Assembly: GCF_002754195.1 (NCBI RefSeq)
Contig: NZ_PEEU01000001.1
Location: 3,658,001-3,722,000, forward strand
Direction of reading: 5' to 3'
Length of the DNA stretch: 64,000 nucleotides
Source: Flavobacterium sp. 9
Lineage (GTDB): Bacteria; Bacteroidota; Bacteroidia; Flavobacteriales; Flavobacteriaceae
The notes under the pieces were generated by a model. The model ran no database searches, had not been told where the DNA came from, and saw nothing but the letters and a program-made list of their open reading frames with translations. Positions 1 through 9,301 of the stretch are shown one piece after another. The position numbers and the translations under genes were made by a program. Each line of letters starts with the position of its first letter. Position 1 is the stretch's first letter.

Positions 1-732
1 GTAATCTTGAGAATTTTTTAAGATTTTTGGAGTTAATTTTACGTTTCCTGGTTTGTAAACACCGTGAACGTTTCCAAAAGCAGCTGCAATTGTAAATTTA
101 GGGCTTATTTTAGATAATTCTTCGTAAGCATAAGCTACTTCTTCTGGCTGAGTGTATAATTTTGAGCTATCAACATCAGAGTTGTCAACACCATCTTCTT
201 CGCCACCTGTAATACCAAGTTCGATTTCTAATGTCATTCCCATTTTGCTCATTCTAGCCAAGTATTCTTTACAGATCTCGATGTTTTCTTCTATTGGCTC
301 CTCAGATAAATCGATCATATGAGAACTGAATAATGGTTTTCCTGTTTCTGCAAAATGTTTTTCAGAAGCATCTAATAAACCATCAATCCAAGGTAATAAT
401 TTTTTTGCACAGTGGTCAGTGTGAAGAATTACAGTTGCACCGTAAGCTTCTGCCAAAGTATGAATGTGTTTTGCTCCAGCGATTCCACCAGCGATAGCTG
501 ATTTTTCACCTGCATTTGATAATCCTTTTCCAGCGTTAAATTGTGCTCCTCCGTTTGAAAATTGAATAATAACTGGCGCGTTTAGTTTTGCTGCAGTTTC
601 AAGAACTCCATTGATTGTGCTTGACCCAGTAACGTTTACTGCTGGTAAAGCAAAACCTTTTTCTTTTGCATAATTAAAAATCTCCTGAACCTGATCTCCT
701 GTAGCTACTCCTGGTTTAATATTGTGTGCCAT
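1..732 (-). CDS. fbaA: Class II fructose-bisphosphate aldolase, partial (C-terminus outside window)
   Basis: Cleaves fructose-1,6-bisphosphate to glyceraldehyde-3-phosphate and dihydroxyacetone phosphate in cytosolic glycolysis/gluconeogenesis. Translating the minus strand from the ATG at 730-732 gives 244 residues beginning MAHNIKPGVATGDQVQ and running open to the window edge. Class II zinc-enzyme motifs are visible: HTDHCAKK near residue 105 (zinc His and catalytic Asp), an ELGITGGEEDGVDN block, and FGNVHGVYKPGN near the visible end. The family is usually about 355 residues, so roughly 110 are missing. A TATTTTTG -7 type element lies on the minus strand at 771-778. Family assignment is firm; only the C-terminus is unseen. 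Confidence 0.95.
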   Translation of the reverse strand, partial: MAHNIKPGVATGDQVQEIFNYAKEKGFALPAVNVTGSSTINGVLETAAKLNAPVIIQFSNGGAQFNAGKGLSNAGEKSAIAGGIAGAKHIHTLAEAYGATVILHTDHCAKKLLPWIDGLLDASEKHFAETGKPLFSSHMIDLSEEPIEENIEICKEYLARMSKMGMTLEIELGITGGEEDGVDNSDVDSSKLYTQPEEVAYAYEELSKISPKFTIAAAFGNVHGVYKPGNVKLTPKILKNSQDY

Positions 733-792
733 TGTAATTTTTTTTATAGTTGTTTTTAGTTTTTAGGTTGCAAAAATAAGAATTAATTAGCA

Positions 793-3366
793 TTAGAATG
801 GATAATTTATCCCAAAATTTAAAACCGAGTGACCAAAATTGTATTCTTTAAACCAACGATCTCCTTTGTCATGTGCTGGATTATAGGTCTTAAAGCCTAA
901 ATCTAGACGAATAACAAAAAAGCTTAAATCGTATCGTAAACCGAATCCTGTTCCCAATGCAATTTCAGCTAAATCGTTTACGCTGTCAAATTTTGCCTTC
1001 TCATCGATCACATTATCGAGCACATTCCAGATATTTCCGGCATCTGCAAAGACAGCTCCTTTAACATCACCAAAAATTTTAAAACGAAGTTCAGCACTCA
1101 TCGCAATTTTCATATTTGCCTCGTTAAAATCATTAACGGCATTCGTGCTTCCCGGACCTAATGCATAAGGTTGCCATGCACGATTGTCATTTGAACCTCC
1201 GGAATAATAACTTCGTGAAAACGGAATATAATTTGAATTTCCAAAAGGAATAGCAATTCCAAAAAAGCTTCGTACTGCTAATACTTTTTCTTTTCCAAAA
1301 TCCCAGTGTTTGATATAATCAAATTCGGTTTTTATATATTCTGAATAAGCTAAATTGAATATTTCGTAATTGCCATTTGCATTTTTAGGTAAGTTTGCAA
1401 TACTTGAAATAGCAGATAATAAAGTTCCTGCAGATTCTATCTTTGTTTTAAATTGGTAGAAAGTATTATCAGCAAGATCTTTTTTGGTTGTTTTGGTAAA
1501 CGTATAACTTGTTGCCAGAATAAAGTCATTTTCGGTCAGACGAATTCTTCTTTCTTCAATACTTTCAACGTCTTTATATTGAGGATCTCCCGGTACTAAA
1601 GCTGTTTGGTTTGTTAGTACATCCTTAGTGAAACCAGCAGTTCCTTTTGGGATAGTCAAATCTTTATTCGCTTGCTCTGCCGGATCTTGCCCCCAGTTTA
1701 AAGGATCAATATTGTAATCTTTACCAATACTATTTAATTCATTATAAGAAGAAGTATAGACATTAAAATAATTACCCGGATTTAAGTTGCGTACAAATTG
1801 GGCATTTAGTAATTCCAGTTTTGCAGTATTATTTCTTTTTGGAGACCAATTATAAGCAATTCCGCCCGTGAAATTTTCTTTATCCAAACCAATGTTTCTT
1901 TGTTTGGAAAAACCTGCCGAAACACTTGTGGAAGGAATCATCCTTTTCGGAATAATTTTCTCAGTTCCAAAAGGCATAAGTATTCTTGGGAAATTCAGTT
2001 TTAAATCGACACCGTATTCAGAAACATTAAAAAAGTTATTATTCGGATTCGCCATATCCTTAGAAGAACCTATGTTTAAACGTGTCGAAATTTCGAGTGT
2101 TTCAGCTCTGTTAAATACATTTCGAATAGTTTCAGAAATACTCGCTCCAATACCAAAATCCTGAATGTTAGAGTGCGTTACGTCAAAAGTAGCACCAAAA
2201 CTATATTTTTTTCTTGGAGTCAAATAAACATTCGCAATTAAGGATTGTGCCGTTGAGTCGCGTTTGTCAACTTCATATTGAATAGAAGGATAATTAAAGA
2301 TCTTTAAGTTGTTTAAATATCTTGACGAAAGAGTTGTTCTCGTGTCAGAGAAAATACCTCCTTTATTGATAAAAACAGCATCTGTAATAGCACGTGGTTT
2401 GTACTTTAATTTTTTATAACTGTATAAGTTGAAATTATTATAAGTTGTGCTATCAGTGATTTTAGTTTTTGCATTTGCTGCCGAGTAATCAGTGTAAATA
2501 TTGACATCACTAATTTTATACAATTTAAACGGTTCTGTTCTGCTTGAATCCCTTTCCTGAATATTGTTGTTGTTGATAATTAAGGTTACATCTGCTTTGT
2601 TCTTTTTTCCAATGGTGTCAATATCAAAAGTAACATAAGTAGGCTGGAAATAATAAGCGCCGTGATTTCTAAAATAAGTAGTTATACGATTTTTTTCTTC
2701 TTCAAAATCAGAAGTTTTATATTGATTACCGGATTTTAAAAGAGACGCTTCAGGATTTGTTTTATATAATGAGTCTAATGCAGGAGTCATTATATTGGTT
2801 CTGATAGTATCAAGAATGTACGCTGGACCAGTAGTGATATTATAATTTATTTTGGCTTTTTTTCGTGCAACACTATCAATGGTGTAATCTGTGGCAACAT
2901 TAAAAAAACCATTGTTGAAATAGTAAAATTTCAAACGCAATAATGATTTTTTTGTCTTTGCAGTATCAATAATAACTGGAGCTTCACCGGTATTTTTCAA
3001 GAATTCATGAATACCTTTGTAGAAAAAGGATTGTCCAAGACGATCTACTTGTTTTGCAGATAAGATTTTGGCTTGGCGCTCGTAAAGTCCCGGGTTATTT
3101 TTGAATTTTGCTTTATAAGTAGAATCTGGATTTAAGTTAGCTAAATTGTATAAGTTAAGTCGTAATTTAAAACCCAGCAAAGTACCATTTGGTTTTTGAT
3201 ACATTTGATTTGCGGCAGTTTCATCATTTGTAGCCTTACCATTTACAAGAATATTATTTTTTACAAGAAGGTTTTTTCCATCGGGAACTCTTTTTACGGC
3301 ATTACAAGCGCAAATAAATATTGCTATTAGGATAAATGCTATTATTTTTGTGGAATTCTTTTTCAA
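793..3366 (-). CDS. tamL: TamL-type outer membrane assembly lipoprotein (BamA/TamA family)
   Basis: A lipid-anchored BamA/TamA relative of Bacteroidota thought to work with TamB in outer-membrane biogenesis. The 857-residue protein starts with a lipoprotein signal peptide whose lipobox ends FICAC (Cys 21), followed by POTRA-like repeats and a C-terminal Omp85-type barrel (FGIAIPFGNSNYIPFSRSYYSGG region, terminal Phe). The start codon is TTG: an in-frame TAA lies four codons upstream and no ATG fits ahead of the signal peptide. A perfect TACTTTTG -7 element is on the minus strand at 3387-3394. It is divergent from the rRNA methyltransferase at 3404, so the two genes share a 37-bp promoter region. 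A lipid-anchored barrel is what separates TamL from classic TamA. Confidence 0.88.
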   Translation of the reverse strand: MKKNSTKIIAFILIAIFICACNAVKRVPDGKNLLVKNNILVNGKATNDETAANQMYQKPNGTLLGFKLRLNLYNLANLNPDSTYKAKFKNNPGLYERQAKILSAKQVDRLGQSFFYKGIHEFLKNTGEAPVIIDTAKTKKSLLRLKFYYFNNGFFNVATDYTIDSVARKKAKINYNITTGPAYILDTIRTNIMTPALDSLYKTNPEASLLKSGNQYKTSDFEEEKNRITTYFRNHGAYYFQPTYVTFDIDTIGKKNKADVTLIINNNNIQERDSSRTEPFKLYKISDVNIYTDYSAANAKTKITDSTTYNNFNLYSYKKLKYKPRAITDAVFINKGGIFSDTRTTLSSRYLNNLKIFNYPSIQYEVDKRDSTAQSLIANVYLTPRKKYSFGATFDVTHSNIQDFGIGASISETIRNVFNRAETLEISTRLNIGSSKDMANPNNNFFNVSEYGVDLKLNFPRILMPFGTEKIIPKRMIPSTSVSAGFSKQRNIGLDKENFTGGIAYNWSPKRNNTAKLELLNAQFVRNLNPGNYFNVYTSSYNELNSIGKDYNIDPLNWGQDPAEQANKDLTIPKGTAGFTKDVLTNQTALVPGDPQYKDVESIEERRIRLTENDFILATSYTFTKTTKKDLADNTFYQFKTKIESAGTLLSAISSIANLPKNANGNYEIFNLAYSEYIKTEFDYIKHWDFGKEKVLAVRSFFGIAIPFGNSNYIPFSRSYYSGGSNDNRAWQPYALGPGSTNAVNDFNEANMKIAMSAELRFKIFGDVKGAVFADAGNIWNVLDNVIDEKAKFDSVNDLAEIALGTGFGLRYDLSFFVIRLDLGFKTYNPAHDKGDRWFKEYNFGHSVLNFGINYPF

Positions 3367-3403
3367 GTGTTCTTAAATATTTAATTCAAAAGTACATTAT
3401 TTT

Positions 3404-4132
3404 ATGGTTAGTAAAAACCAAATAAAACTTATCTCAAGTTTACATCAAAAAAAGCAACGTTTTGCAAATCAATTATTTTTCGCCGAAGGAGTAAAAGTAA
3501 TTCAAGAATTGTTGCAATCCAATTTTGAATTAGAGCATTTATACACCACTCTAAATGATTTTGAAGAAGTTCAGTCTTCAAAACGAACCCTTATAAACGA
3601 GCAGGAACTTAAAAAAATAAGCGCTCTGACAACTCCAAATTCTTGTTTGGCAGTTTTTAAAATTCCTGCCGAAAATAAAATAATTGATTCAGGTTTGATT
3701 ATAGCTTTAGATGACATTCGTGATCCCGGAAATTTAGGAACGATTTTACGTCTTTGCGATTGGTTTGGAATTAAGCAGATTGTTTGTTCGAAAGAAACAG
3801 TCGATATCTATAATCCAAAAGTTGTCCAAGCTACAATGGGTTCTATTGCCAGAGTAAACGTAAATTATGTTAATCTAGAAACTTTTATCAATCAGACAAA
3901 TTTGCCGGTTTTTGGTACATTTATGGACGGAGATAATATTTATCAATCAAATTTACCTCAAAACGGAATTATTGTCATGGGTAATGAAGCCAATGGTATT
4001 TCGGCAGAGATTGAAAAAATAGTTACAAGCCGTCTCACAATTCCCAGATTTGGCGAGCTGCAAAAAACAGAAAGTTTAAATGTAGCGACCGCAACGGCAA
4101 TTATCCTTAGTGAGTTTAAACGAAACAGTTAG
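3404..4132 (+). CDS. TrmH/SpoU-family RNA 2'-O-methyltransferase
   Basis: SAM-dependent 2'-O-ribose methyltransferase of the SPOUT (trefoil-knot) class, acting on tRNA or 23S rRNA. The three SpoU motifs are clear in 242 residues: IALDDIRDPGNLGTILR (about 106-122), IVMGNEANGIS (about 189-199) and SLNVATATAIILSEF (about 224-238). The first 90 residues fit the substrate-binding domain seen in RlmB-like members. The precise substrate nucleotide cannot be read from the sequence. It is divergent from tamL and converges on porT with a 9-bp gap and no evident terminator between them. Confidence 0.9.
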   Translation: MVSKNQIKLISSLHQKKQRFANQLFFAEGVKVIQELLQSNFELEHLYTTLNDFEEVQSSKRTLINEQELKKISALTTPNSCLAVFKIPAENKIIDSGLIIALDDIRDPGNLGTILRLCDWFGIKQIVCSKETVDIYNPKVVQATMGSIARVNVNYVNLETFINQTNLPVFGTFMDGDNIYQSNLPQNGIIVMGNEANGISAEIEKIVTSRLTIPRFGELQKTESLNVATATAIILSEFKRNS

Positions 4133-4141
4133 GTTTTTGTT

Positions 4142-4864
4142 TTAGTGAAAAGTAAAATTAATTAAAATTGCTCGAGACTTCATAGAATCAATGTTACCTG
4201 TCCAGGGACTTGCTCCATTTGCAGGATTATCACGAATTAGTTCGTCGTTTATACCAAACATTCCTCTAATAGAAGGAGAGAAAATGAAATATTCAGAGAA
4301 TAAGTCAATTCCAAAACCAACTTCATAAGCCGCAGTCCATTGTTTAACTCTGAATTTCCCTTCAAAGTTGTCGTCTTTTGATTTTGCGTTGCTCGATAAG
4401 TTTAATGTAGTAGACAATCCTCCAACTAAATAAGGACGAATGTTTCCTGTTCTTAAAGAAGAGAATTTTAATAATAAAGGAAAGTGTATATAAGTACTGT
4501 TTACTTCTCTTAAATAAAAAGATGTAGACTCCCCAGGTAGATGCGGATAATATAAATCGCGTTTTGTGTAATACAAACCTGGTTCAAATCGCAAATTAAT
4601 ATATTCCTGCAATCTTAAATCAGCAACAACTCCAACATTAAATCCCGTTGTTTTTTTTACCTGAATATCATCCGGAACCGGGGTTTTGTAGTCAAATTTA
4701 AAATCGAAACTGTTGAATCCTAAATAATATCCAAAATACAGGCGTTGCTTTTGCCAGTTTTCAAGATTAATGATAGGATCTTTGCTAAACATACTTTTAG
4801 CAAATTGCGAATATCCTTTTGAGGATAATAAGACTAATAAAATTAAGATTACAGTTTTTTTCAT
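4142..4864 (-). CDS. porT: PorT-family type IX secretion / gliding protein
   Basis: Outer-membrane barrel needed for type IX secretion in Bacteroidota. I choose the ATG at 4862-4864, which begins MKKTVILILLVLLSSKGYSQ, a textbook signal peptide; an upstream start at 4903 would put a non-signal stretch ahead of it. The mature 220 residues show alternating beta-strand patterns (YFGYYLGFNSFDFKF, PGLYYTKRDLYY, AYEVGFGIDLFSEYFIFSPSIRG) and end in FTFH. The start lies one base beyond the ubiE stop codon, so the genes are translationally adjacent; the ubiE-porT pairing is a conserved flavobacterial arrangement and supports the call. Confidence 0.87.
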   Translation of the reverse strand: MKKTVILILLVLLSSKGYSQFAKSMFSKDPIINLENWQKQRLYFGYYLGFNSFDFKFDYKTPVPDDIQVKKTTGFNVGVVADLRLQEYINLRFEPGLYYTKRDLYYPHLPGESTSFYLREVNSTYIHFPLLLKFSSLRTGNIRPYLVGGLSTTLNLSSNAKSKDDNFEGKFRVKQWTAAYEVGFGIDLFSEYFIFSPSIRGMFGINDELIRDNPANGASPWTGNIDSMKSRAILINFTFH

Positions 4865-4865
4865 A

Positions 4866-5597
4866 CTATTTTTTAGACGCAGAATAAATGGTTGCAACAC
4901 CAAAAGTTTGAGGCAAAGCTACAACATCTATAAACCCAATTTTTCTCAAAATATTGTTTAACTTTTCTCCATACGGAAAAGCCGCAGCAGATTCAGATAA
5001 ATAACCATAAGCAGAATTGTCTTTAGAAAACAATTTCCCTATAATTGGCAGTATGTTTTTAGTGTAAAAACTATATCCTTGTTTGTATGGTGTTTTGTCC
5101 GGTACAGATGTTTCTAAGATTACAAAAACACCATTTGGCTTTAAAACTCTTAATATTTCAGAAAAACCTTTTTCCAGATTTTCAAAATTTCGAACTCCAA
5201 AACCAACAGTTATAGCGTCAAAATAATTGTCTTCGAAAGGTATGTTTTCAGAATCTCCTAAAACTAAATCAATAACATTAGATAGTTTTTTTTCTTCTAC
5301 TTTCTTTTTTCCAACTTCAAGCATTCCGGCAGAAATGTCCAGTCCAATTATCTTTTCGGCATTAGTTTGTGCCATTAAAATAGCCAGGTCGCCAGTTCCT
5401 GTTGCAATATCAAGAATGATTTTTGGTTTTGTATCCGAAACAATTTTCAATACTTTTTTTCGCCATTTAACATCAATTCCAAAAGATATTACACGGTTTA
5501 AATTGTCGTAGTTCCCAGAAATGTTATCAAACATTTGGGCAACTTGCTCTTTCTTGCCTAAAGAAGAGTCTTTATATGGGGTTATTTTTTCAGACAT
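4866..5597 (-). CDS. ubiE: Demethylmenaquinone methyltransferase
   Basis: Class I SAM methyltransferase making menaquinone from demethylmenaquinone for the respiratory chain. The family signature is complete in 243 residues: [20 protein letters not shown] near the N-terminus, SAM-binding [30 protein letters not shown], and a C-terminal [19 protein letters not shown]. Length matches the family. In Bacteroidota only menaquinone is expected, so the MenG role is the likely one. It is first gene of a two-gene unit with porT; a TATATTTG -7 type element lies on the minus strand at 5612-5619. Confidence 0.95.
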   Translation of the reverse strand: MSEKITPYKDSSLGKKEQVAQMFDNISGNYDNLNRVISFGIDVKWRKKVLKIVSDTKPKIILDIATGTGDLAILMAQTNAEKIIGLDISAGMLEVGKKKVEEKKLSNVIDLVLGDSENIPFEDNYFDAITVGFGVRNFENLEKGFSEILRVLKPNGVFVILETSVPDKTPYKQGYSFYTKNILPIIGKLFSKDNSAYGYLSESAAAFPYGEKLNNILRKIGFIDVVALPQTFGVATIYSASKK

Positions 5598-6142
5598 TTT
5601 TTTTATTTAGGCAAATATAAACAATCTAGGTTAACTGTAATTGAGTTTTTTTATTTGTAAATCAAATGTTTTCAGAATGATTATTTGCGCTTAATTATAA
5701 GTGTGTTTTGGCATCACCAAAAGTGGGTATTTTGAAAAAATCACCAAAAGTGGGTATTGTGAAGCATCTATTTAATGCCCACATTTGCTAAAGTAAAAAT
5801 GATAAAGATTTAATGATTGGTAGTTATAAATGACTCAAATCAAACGGATGCTTTTTTTGCACTGGTAATTCGTTTGTTCTTGAAAGTGGTTTTGAAAGTA
5901 TTGTTCTTGGGGTCAATACTCTTTAAAAGTGCGAAATACGTTCTTAGGATTAAATTTGTTTTTGGAAATTTTAATTTCTTGCCTTTAATATCTTAGTGGT
6001 ATTTGTTATTAAAGGCTCTTTTGAGACTTGTTCTCAATTTAACATTTATGTTATTCAGTTGTTTCAGATGTCTCTATGACATTTGTGATTTTTTTTCCAA
6101 AACTATTTCTCGAAAGAGGCAGATCTAAAAATCAATCGTTTT
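5598..6142. other. Intergenic region with a tandem 18-bp direct repeat, no gene seen
   Basis: No convincing ORF on either strand in this AT-rich stretch. At 5714-5731 and 5741-5758 the sequence TCACCAAAAGTGGGTATT occurs twice with a 27-bp period. The rest has no recognisable promoter, RNA or protein remnant beyond the ubiE promoter at the left edge. Confidence 0.6.
5714..5758 (+). repeat. Two direct copies of TCACCAAAAGTGGGTATT
   Basis: Exact 18-nt repeats at 5714-5731 and 5741-5758, separated by 9 nt, giving a 27-bp period. Spacing near 2.5 helical turns is compatible with binding of a dimeric regulator, but no target gene is evident: the nearest genes are ubiE (leading away) and folA (ending here). 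Confidence 0.8.
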
Positions 6143-6174
6143 AAAAAACATCCTCCAAAAGAGGGTGTTTTTTT
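6143..6174 (-). terminator. Intrinsic terminator after folA
   Basis: Arms ACATCCTC (6148-6155) and GAGGGTGT (6161-6168) with a 5-nt loop; on the minus strand the stem is followed by a run of T (plus-strand A at 6143-6148). It sits directly beyond the folA stop codon. Confidence 0.8.
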
Positions 6175-6657
6175 TTATTTCTTAATGTAAGTTTCATAAG
6201 TATAATCATAAAGATGTTTTTCATCTTTAAAATTTTCTTCTGTTTCTACAAGTTGCCATTCACTTTCGCTAATTTTAGGAAAGAAAGTATCAGCTTCAAA
6301 AGTATGATGCACCTTTGTTATTTCAATAATATCCGCATAAGGTAATCCCAGATTGTAAATTTCGCCTCCGCCAATAATGTATGAATCTTCGTTTTCAGGA
6401 CATGCAGCAATTGCTTTTTCAATACTATCAACAACAATACAACCTTCCGGATTATAATCTGTTTGGCGTGTAATTATTACGTGAACTCGGTTAGGTAATG
6501 GTTTAGGGAAACTCTCAAAAGTTTTTCTTCCCATAATAATATGATGATTGGTTGTAAGCGATTTGAATCTTTTAAAATCATTCGGCAAGTGCCAAACCAA
6601 TTCATTATTTTTTCCAAGGGCATTATTTTCGGCAACAGCCGCTATCATTATAATCAT
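6175..6657 (-). CDS. folA: Dihydrofolate reductase
   Basis: NADPH-dependent reduction of dihydrofolate to tetrahydrofolate. The 160-residue protein has the family motifs: MIIMIAAVAENNALGKNNEL with WHLPNDFKRFK, MGRKTFESFPKPLPNR, and IIGGGEIYNLGLPYADIIEITKV. Length is typical. It pairs functionally with thyA at 7586, whose reaction makes the dihydrofolate; the two are on the same strand but separated by a 2TM protein gene and a plus-strand gene. An intrinsic terminator follows it immediately. Confidence 0.96.
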   Translation of the reverse strand: MIIMIAAVAENNALGKNNELVWHLPNDFKRFKSLTTNHHIIMGRKTFESFPKPLPNRVHVIITRQTDYNPEGCIVVDSIEKAIAACPENEDSYIIGGGEIYNLGLPYADIIEITKVHHTFEADTFFPKISESEWQLVETEENFKDEKHLYDYTYETYIKK

Positions 6658-6676
6658 GGTATTCTAAAACTAAATT

Positions 6677-7015
6677 TTATTTTTCTGTATCCTCATTTAT
6701 TCTGGATTCTAATTGAGTAATTCTTTTTTGCTGTAAAGCAACAAGTCTGTCAATTTGTTCTCTTTCCCATTTTTTATTCATAAAACGGTCTGTAATGTAA
6801 ACCTTTATAAAGTGTAAAATAAAGAGAAAGAACCATATTGTTATAGCCCAAATGCACCAATTTTGGTTGGTGGAATCACCAAAACCAAAAAATCTGTTAG
6901 CCACAAATAAAAATAATCCTCCTAGTAGAAAAAGCACAAAATGAAAATAAAGCACTTTTTTTTGCTTGAGTCTTCTCCTGGCATATTCGTATTGTTCGTG
7001 TACTTCTTTTTCCAT
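6677..7015 (-). CDS. 2TM domain-containing membrane protein
   Basis: A 112-residue protein of the Bacteroidota 2TM-domain family, function unknown. Charged N-terminus (EQYEYARRRLKQKK) leads into a first membrane helix (VLYFHFVLFLLGGLFLFVANRFF), a short loop, a second helix (WCIWAITIWFFLFILHFIKVYI), then a basic/acidic helix ending with a coiled-coil-like QQKRITQLESRINEDTEK. Both termini are probably cytoplasmic. It lies 19 bp upstream of folA and may be cotranscribed with it. Some family members are fused to LytTR regulators; this one is stand-alone. Confidence 0.82.
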   Translation of the reverse strand: MEKEVHEQYEYARRRLKQKKVLYFHFVLFLLGGLFLFVANRFFGFGDSTNQNWCIWAITIWFFLFILHFIKVYITDRFMNKKWEREQIDRLVALQQKRITQLESRINEDTEK

Positions 7016-7251
7016 GTGATGTAAATGAGATTATAAAGTTAAAATTTATTTTGAAAACACAATATTTTGAAGTCATAATATTTGTTTTAAAATGAGTTAC
7101 GAATTCAGAATGCAAAATTTATGACGCCATAAATTATTGATATGATTTAAATAATAGGACGTTTTTGATATTATCGTAAATCGATTGTGCTGATATTAAA
7201 AGTTCATTTGATTTGTGTAATTTAGTGTATGAATCTAAAAACTAAATAGTT

Positions 7252-7548
7252 ATGTCTTTGAAAAAACAATTTATCAAAACGAAGCCGGTAGTTAAAGTAA
7301 CATTTTCTATTGATGCTAAAGATGCAAATTCGGCTGCAGTTGTAGGAGATTTCAACAACTGGAATATTGAAGAAGGAACTTTAAGTAAGTTAAAAAACGG
7401 AACTTTTAAAGCTACTTATGACTTAGTAAAAGATGCAATTTACGAGTTTAAGTATATAATTGACGGAAGTTATGTTAATGATCCTGAGGCAGATTCTTAT
7501 AAATGGAATGATTTTGCGGGAAGCGAAAACAGCGTTTTAGTTGTATAA
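7252..7548 (+). CDS. Small isoamylase early-set (glycogen-binding-like) domain protein
   Basis: The 98-residue protein is a single E-set domain like the N-terminal domain of glycogen branching enzyme and the AMPK/CBM48 glycogen-binding module: KVTFSIDAKDANSAAVVGDFNNW, then GTFKATYDLVKDAIYEFKYIIDGSYVNDPEADSYKWNDFAGSENSVLVV. The FNNW and YEFKYIIDG motifs are the typical carbohydrate-binding positions. There is no signal peptide, so it is cytosolic, and no catalytic domain follows. A role in binding glycogen is inference from the fold. A strong bidirectional terminator follows the stop. Confidence 0.85.
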   Translation: MSLKKQFIKTKPVVKVTFSIDAKDANSAAVVGDFNNWNIEEGTLSKLKNGTFKATYDLVKDAIYEFKYIIDGSYVNDPEADSYKWNDFAGSENSVLVV

Positions 7549-7582
7549 AAAAATCCGCTTAATATTTAAGCGGATTTTTTTA
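7549..7582 (+). terminator. Bidirectional intrinsic terminator
   Basis: AAATCCGCTTAA (7551-7562) pairs with TTAAGCGGATTT (7566-7577) with A- and T-tracts on both sides. It serves the E-set gene on the plus strand and thyA on the minus strand. Confidence 0.9.
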
Positions 7583-7585
7583 TAT

Positions 7586-8437
7586 TTATACAGCAACACT
7601 TCCTTTAATGCCGGCGTGTGGTTCGTAATCTACAAGAGTGAAGTCATTATAATCAAAATCAAAAATGTTTTTAATCTCAGGATTCAAAATCATTTTTGGT
7701 AATGGTTTTGGCTCACGAGTCAATTGCAATTCTAATTGTTCAAAATGATTGTTATAAATGTGTGCGTCTCCAAAAGTGTGGATAAATTCTCCATATTCTA
7801 AATCGCAAACCTGAGCAATCATCATAGTCAATAAAGCGTAAGAAGCTATATTAAAAGGAACTCCTAAAAAAATATCAGCACTTCGTTGATACAATTGACA
7901 AGATAATTTTCCTTTAGTTTCTCCTTTTTCAGTATCTGGACTTGTTACATAAAACTGAAAAAACGCATGACAAGGAGGTAAAGCAGCTTTGTTATTGGCT
8001 ACGTTTTCTTCAAATGATTTTTTGGTATCCGGTAAAACAGAAGGATTCCATGCTGAAACCAACATTCTGCGGCTGTTTGGATTTGTTTTAAGCTCTGTAA
8101 TTAATTCAGAGATCTGATCAATTTCTTCGCTATTCCAATTACGCCATTGATGTCCATAAACAGGTCCTAAATCTCCATTAGAATCTGCCCATGCATCCCA
8201 GATTTTTACTCCGTTTTCCTGAAGATATTTAATATTTGTATCGCCTTTTAGGAACCAAAGTAATTCGTAAATGATCGATTTTAAGTGTAATTTTTTGGTT
8301 GTAACCATTGGGAAACCTTCACTTAAATCAAAACGCATTTGGTAACCAAAAACACTTTTTGTTCCGGTTCCGGTTCGGTCTCCTTTTTGATTGCCGTTTT
8401 CTAAAACGTGTTTTACTAAATCTAAGTATTGTTTCAT
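7586..8437 (-). CDS. thyA: Thymidylate synthase
   Basis: Methylates dUMP to dTMP using methylene-tetrahydrofolate. The 283 residues carry [18 protein letters not shown] (phosphate-binding Arg), [29 protein letters not shown], the catalytic cysteine in [34 protein letters not shown], and the HIYNNH motif. Slightly longer than the E. coli enzyme because of an insert before and after the catalytic Cys ([25 protein letters not shown]), common in Bacteroidota. Complete and apparently functional. Confidence 0.97.
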   Translation of the reverse strand: MKQYLDLVKHVLENGNQKGDRTGTGTKSVFGYQMRFDLSEGFPMVTTKKLHLKSIIYELLWFLKGDTNIKYLQENGVKIWDAWADSNGDLGPVYGHQWRNWNSEEIDQISELITELKTNPNSRRMLVSAWNPSVLPDTKKSFEENVANNKAALPPCHAFFQFYVTSPDTEKGETKGKLSCQLYQRSADIFLGVPFNIASYALLTMMIAQVCDLEYGEFIHTFGDAHIYNNHFEQLELQLTREPKPLPKMILNPEIKNIFDFDYNDFTLVDYEPHAGIKGSVAV

Positions 8438-8454
8438 TTTTTGTTTATTCGGTT

Positions 8455-8510
8455 ATTCGTTTAATTGTTTAATCGATTTAACGAATAAACAAATCAACGA
8501 TTAAACAATA
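8455..8510. repeat. Inverted repeat upstream of thyA
   Basis: AATTGTTTAATCG near 8464-8476 pairs with CGATTAAACAAT near 8496-8507; the 75-bp gap between thyA and the bifunctional nuclease gene is nearly all palindromic. It could form a hairpin in RNA of either strand; no T-run follows, so it is not a clear terminator. Confidence 0.6.
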
Positions 8511-8513
8511 ATT

Positions 8514-9137
8514 TTATCTTTTCGAGATTTCGTCTCTGATTTTTGCAGCTTTTTCATAATCTTCCTGAGAAACGGCCTGATCTAAAAGCTCATTTAGTTC
8601 CTGTAGACTATGTTTTGCATAAAGATCTCCGGATTGATTTGTTTCTTCTTCATGTCCAAAAGTTTCCGGATTTGAAAGTACATCATCAATTTCCTGAGAA
8701 CCCTGATCTGTTTCGGCAGTATTTGATTTTAGATAAATCCCTGCTTTGTCCAAAATGTTTTTATAAGTGAAAATTGGAGCATTAAAACGTAATGCCAATG
8801 CAATTGCATCAGAAGTTCTCGCATCGATAATTTCTTCAATTTTATCTCTTTCGCAGATTAAACTGGAATAAAAAACGCCATCAACAAGTTTGTGAATGAT
8901 CACTTGTTTTACGACAATATCAAATCTTTCGGCGAAGTTTTTGAACAAATCGTGTGTTAACGGACGAGGAGGTTTTATTTCTTTTTCTAAAGCAATAGCG
9001 ATTGACTGTGCTTCAAAAGCACCAATAACTATAGGTAATTTTCTTTCGCCATCGACTTCATTCAAAATTAAGGCATAAGCGCCATTTTGAGTTTGACTGT
9101 ATGAAATTCCTTTTATGGATAATTTTACTAGACTCAT
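8514..9137 (-). CDS. Bifunctional nuclease family protein (DUF151) with C-terminal UVR motif
   Basis: Residues about 1-145 form a BFN/DUF151 domain: LILNEVDGERKLPIVIGAFEAQSIAIALE, RPLTHDLFKNFAERF, and EIIDARTSDAIALALRFNAPIFT. After an acidic linker (about 145-172) the C-terminus carries a UvrB/UvrC-type motif, LNELLDQAVSQEDYEKAAKIRDEI. BFN proteins have reported DNase and RNase activity in plants and are widespread in Bacteroidota; the bacterial role is not settled. The protein is soluble, without signal peptide. Confidence 0.9.
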   Translation of the reverse strand: MSLVKLSIKGISYSQTQNGAYALILNEVDGERKLPIVIGAFEAQSIAIALEKEIKPPRPLTHDLFKNFAERFDIVVKQVIIHKLVDGVFYSSLICERDKIEEIIDARTSDAIALALRFNAPIFTYKNILDKAGIYLKSNTAETDQGSQEIDDVLSNPETFGHEEETNQSGDLYAKHSLQELNELLDQAVSQEDYEKAAKIRDEISKR

Positions 9138-9228
9138 ATATGTGGGTAAAAAAGGGCAATTAATGCCTCATTTTAGTACTTTTTTTGATTGAAAAATAAA
9201 GGTGCAATTTTAATCAAAAAATATGGAA

Positions 9229-9277
9229 CAAAAAAGCCACCTAAAACAAAGATACGATTATCTTGTTTTTAGGCAGC
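9229..9277 (-). terminator. Intrinsic terminator after etfA
   Basis: Long imperfect stem between 9236 and 9276 (CTAAAACAAAGATA pairing with TATCTTGTTTTTAG) followed on the minus strand by a T-run (plus-strand A at 9230-9235). Confidence 0.85.
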
Positions 9278-9301
9278 TATATTTTTATAGAGATTTTTAA
9301 A

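Noticed and set aside
1868..2164. 98-codon ORF opposite tamL
   Set aside because: Antisense shadow inside a well-supported gene; no domain, no start signal.
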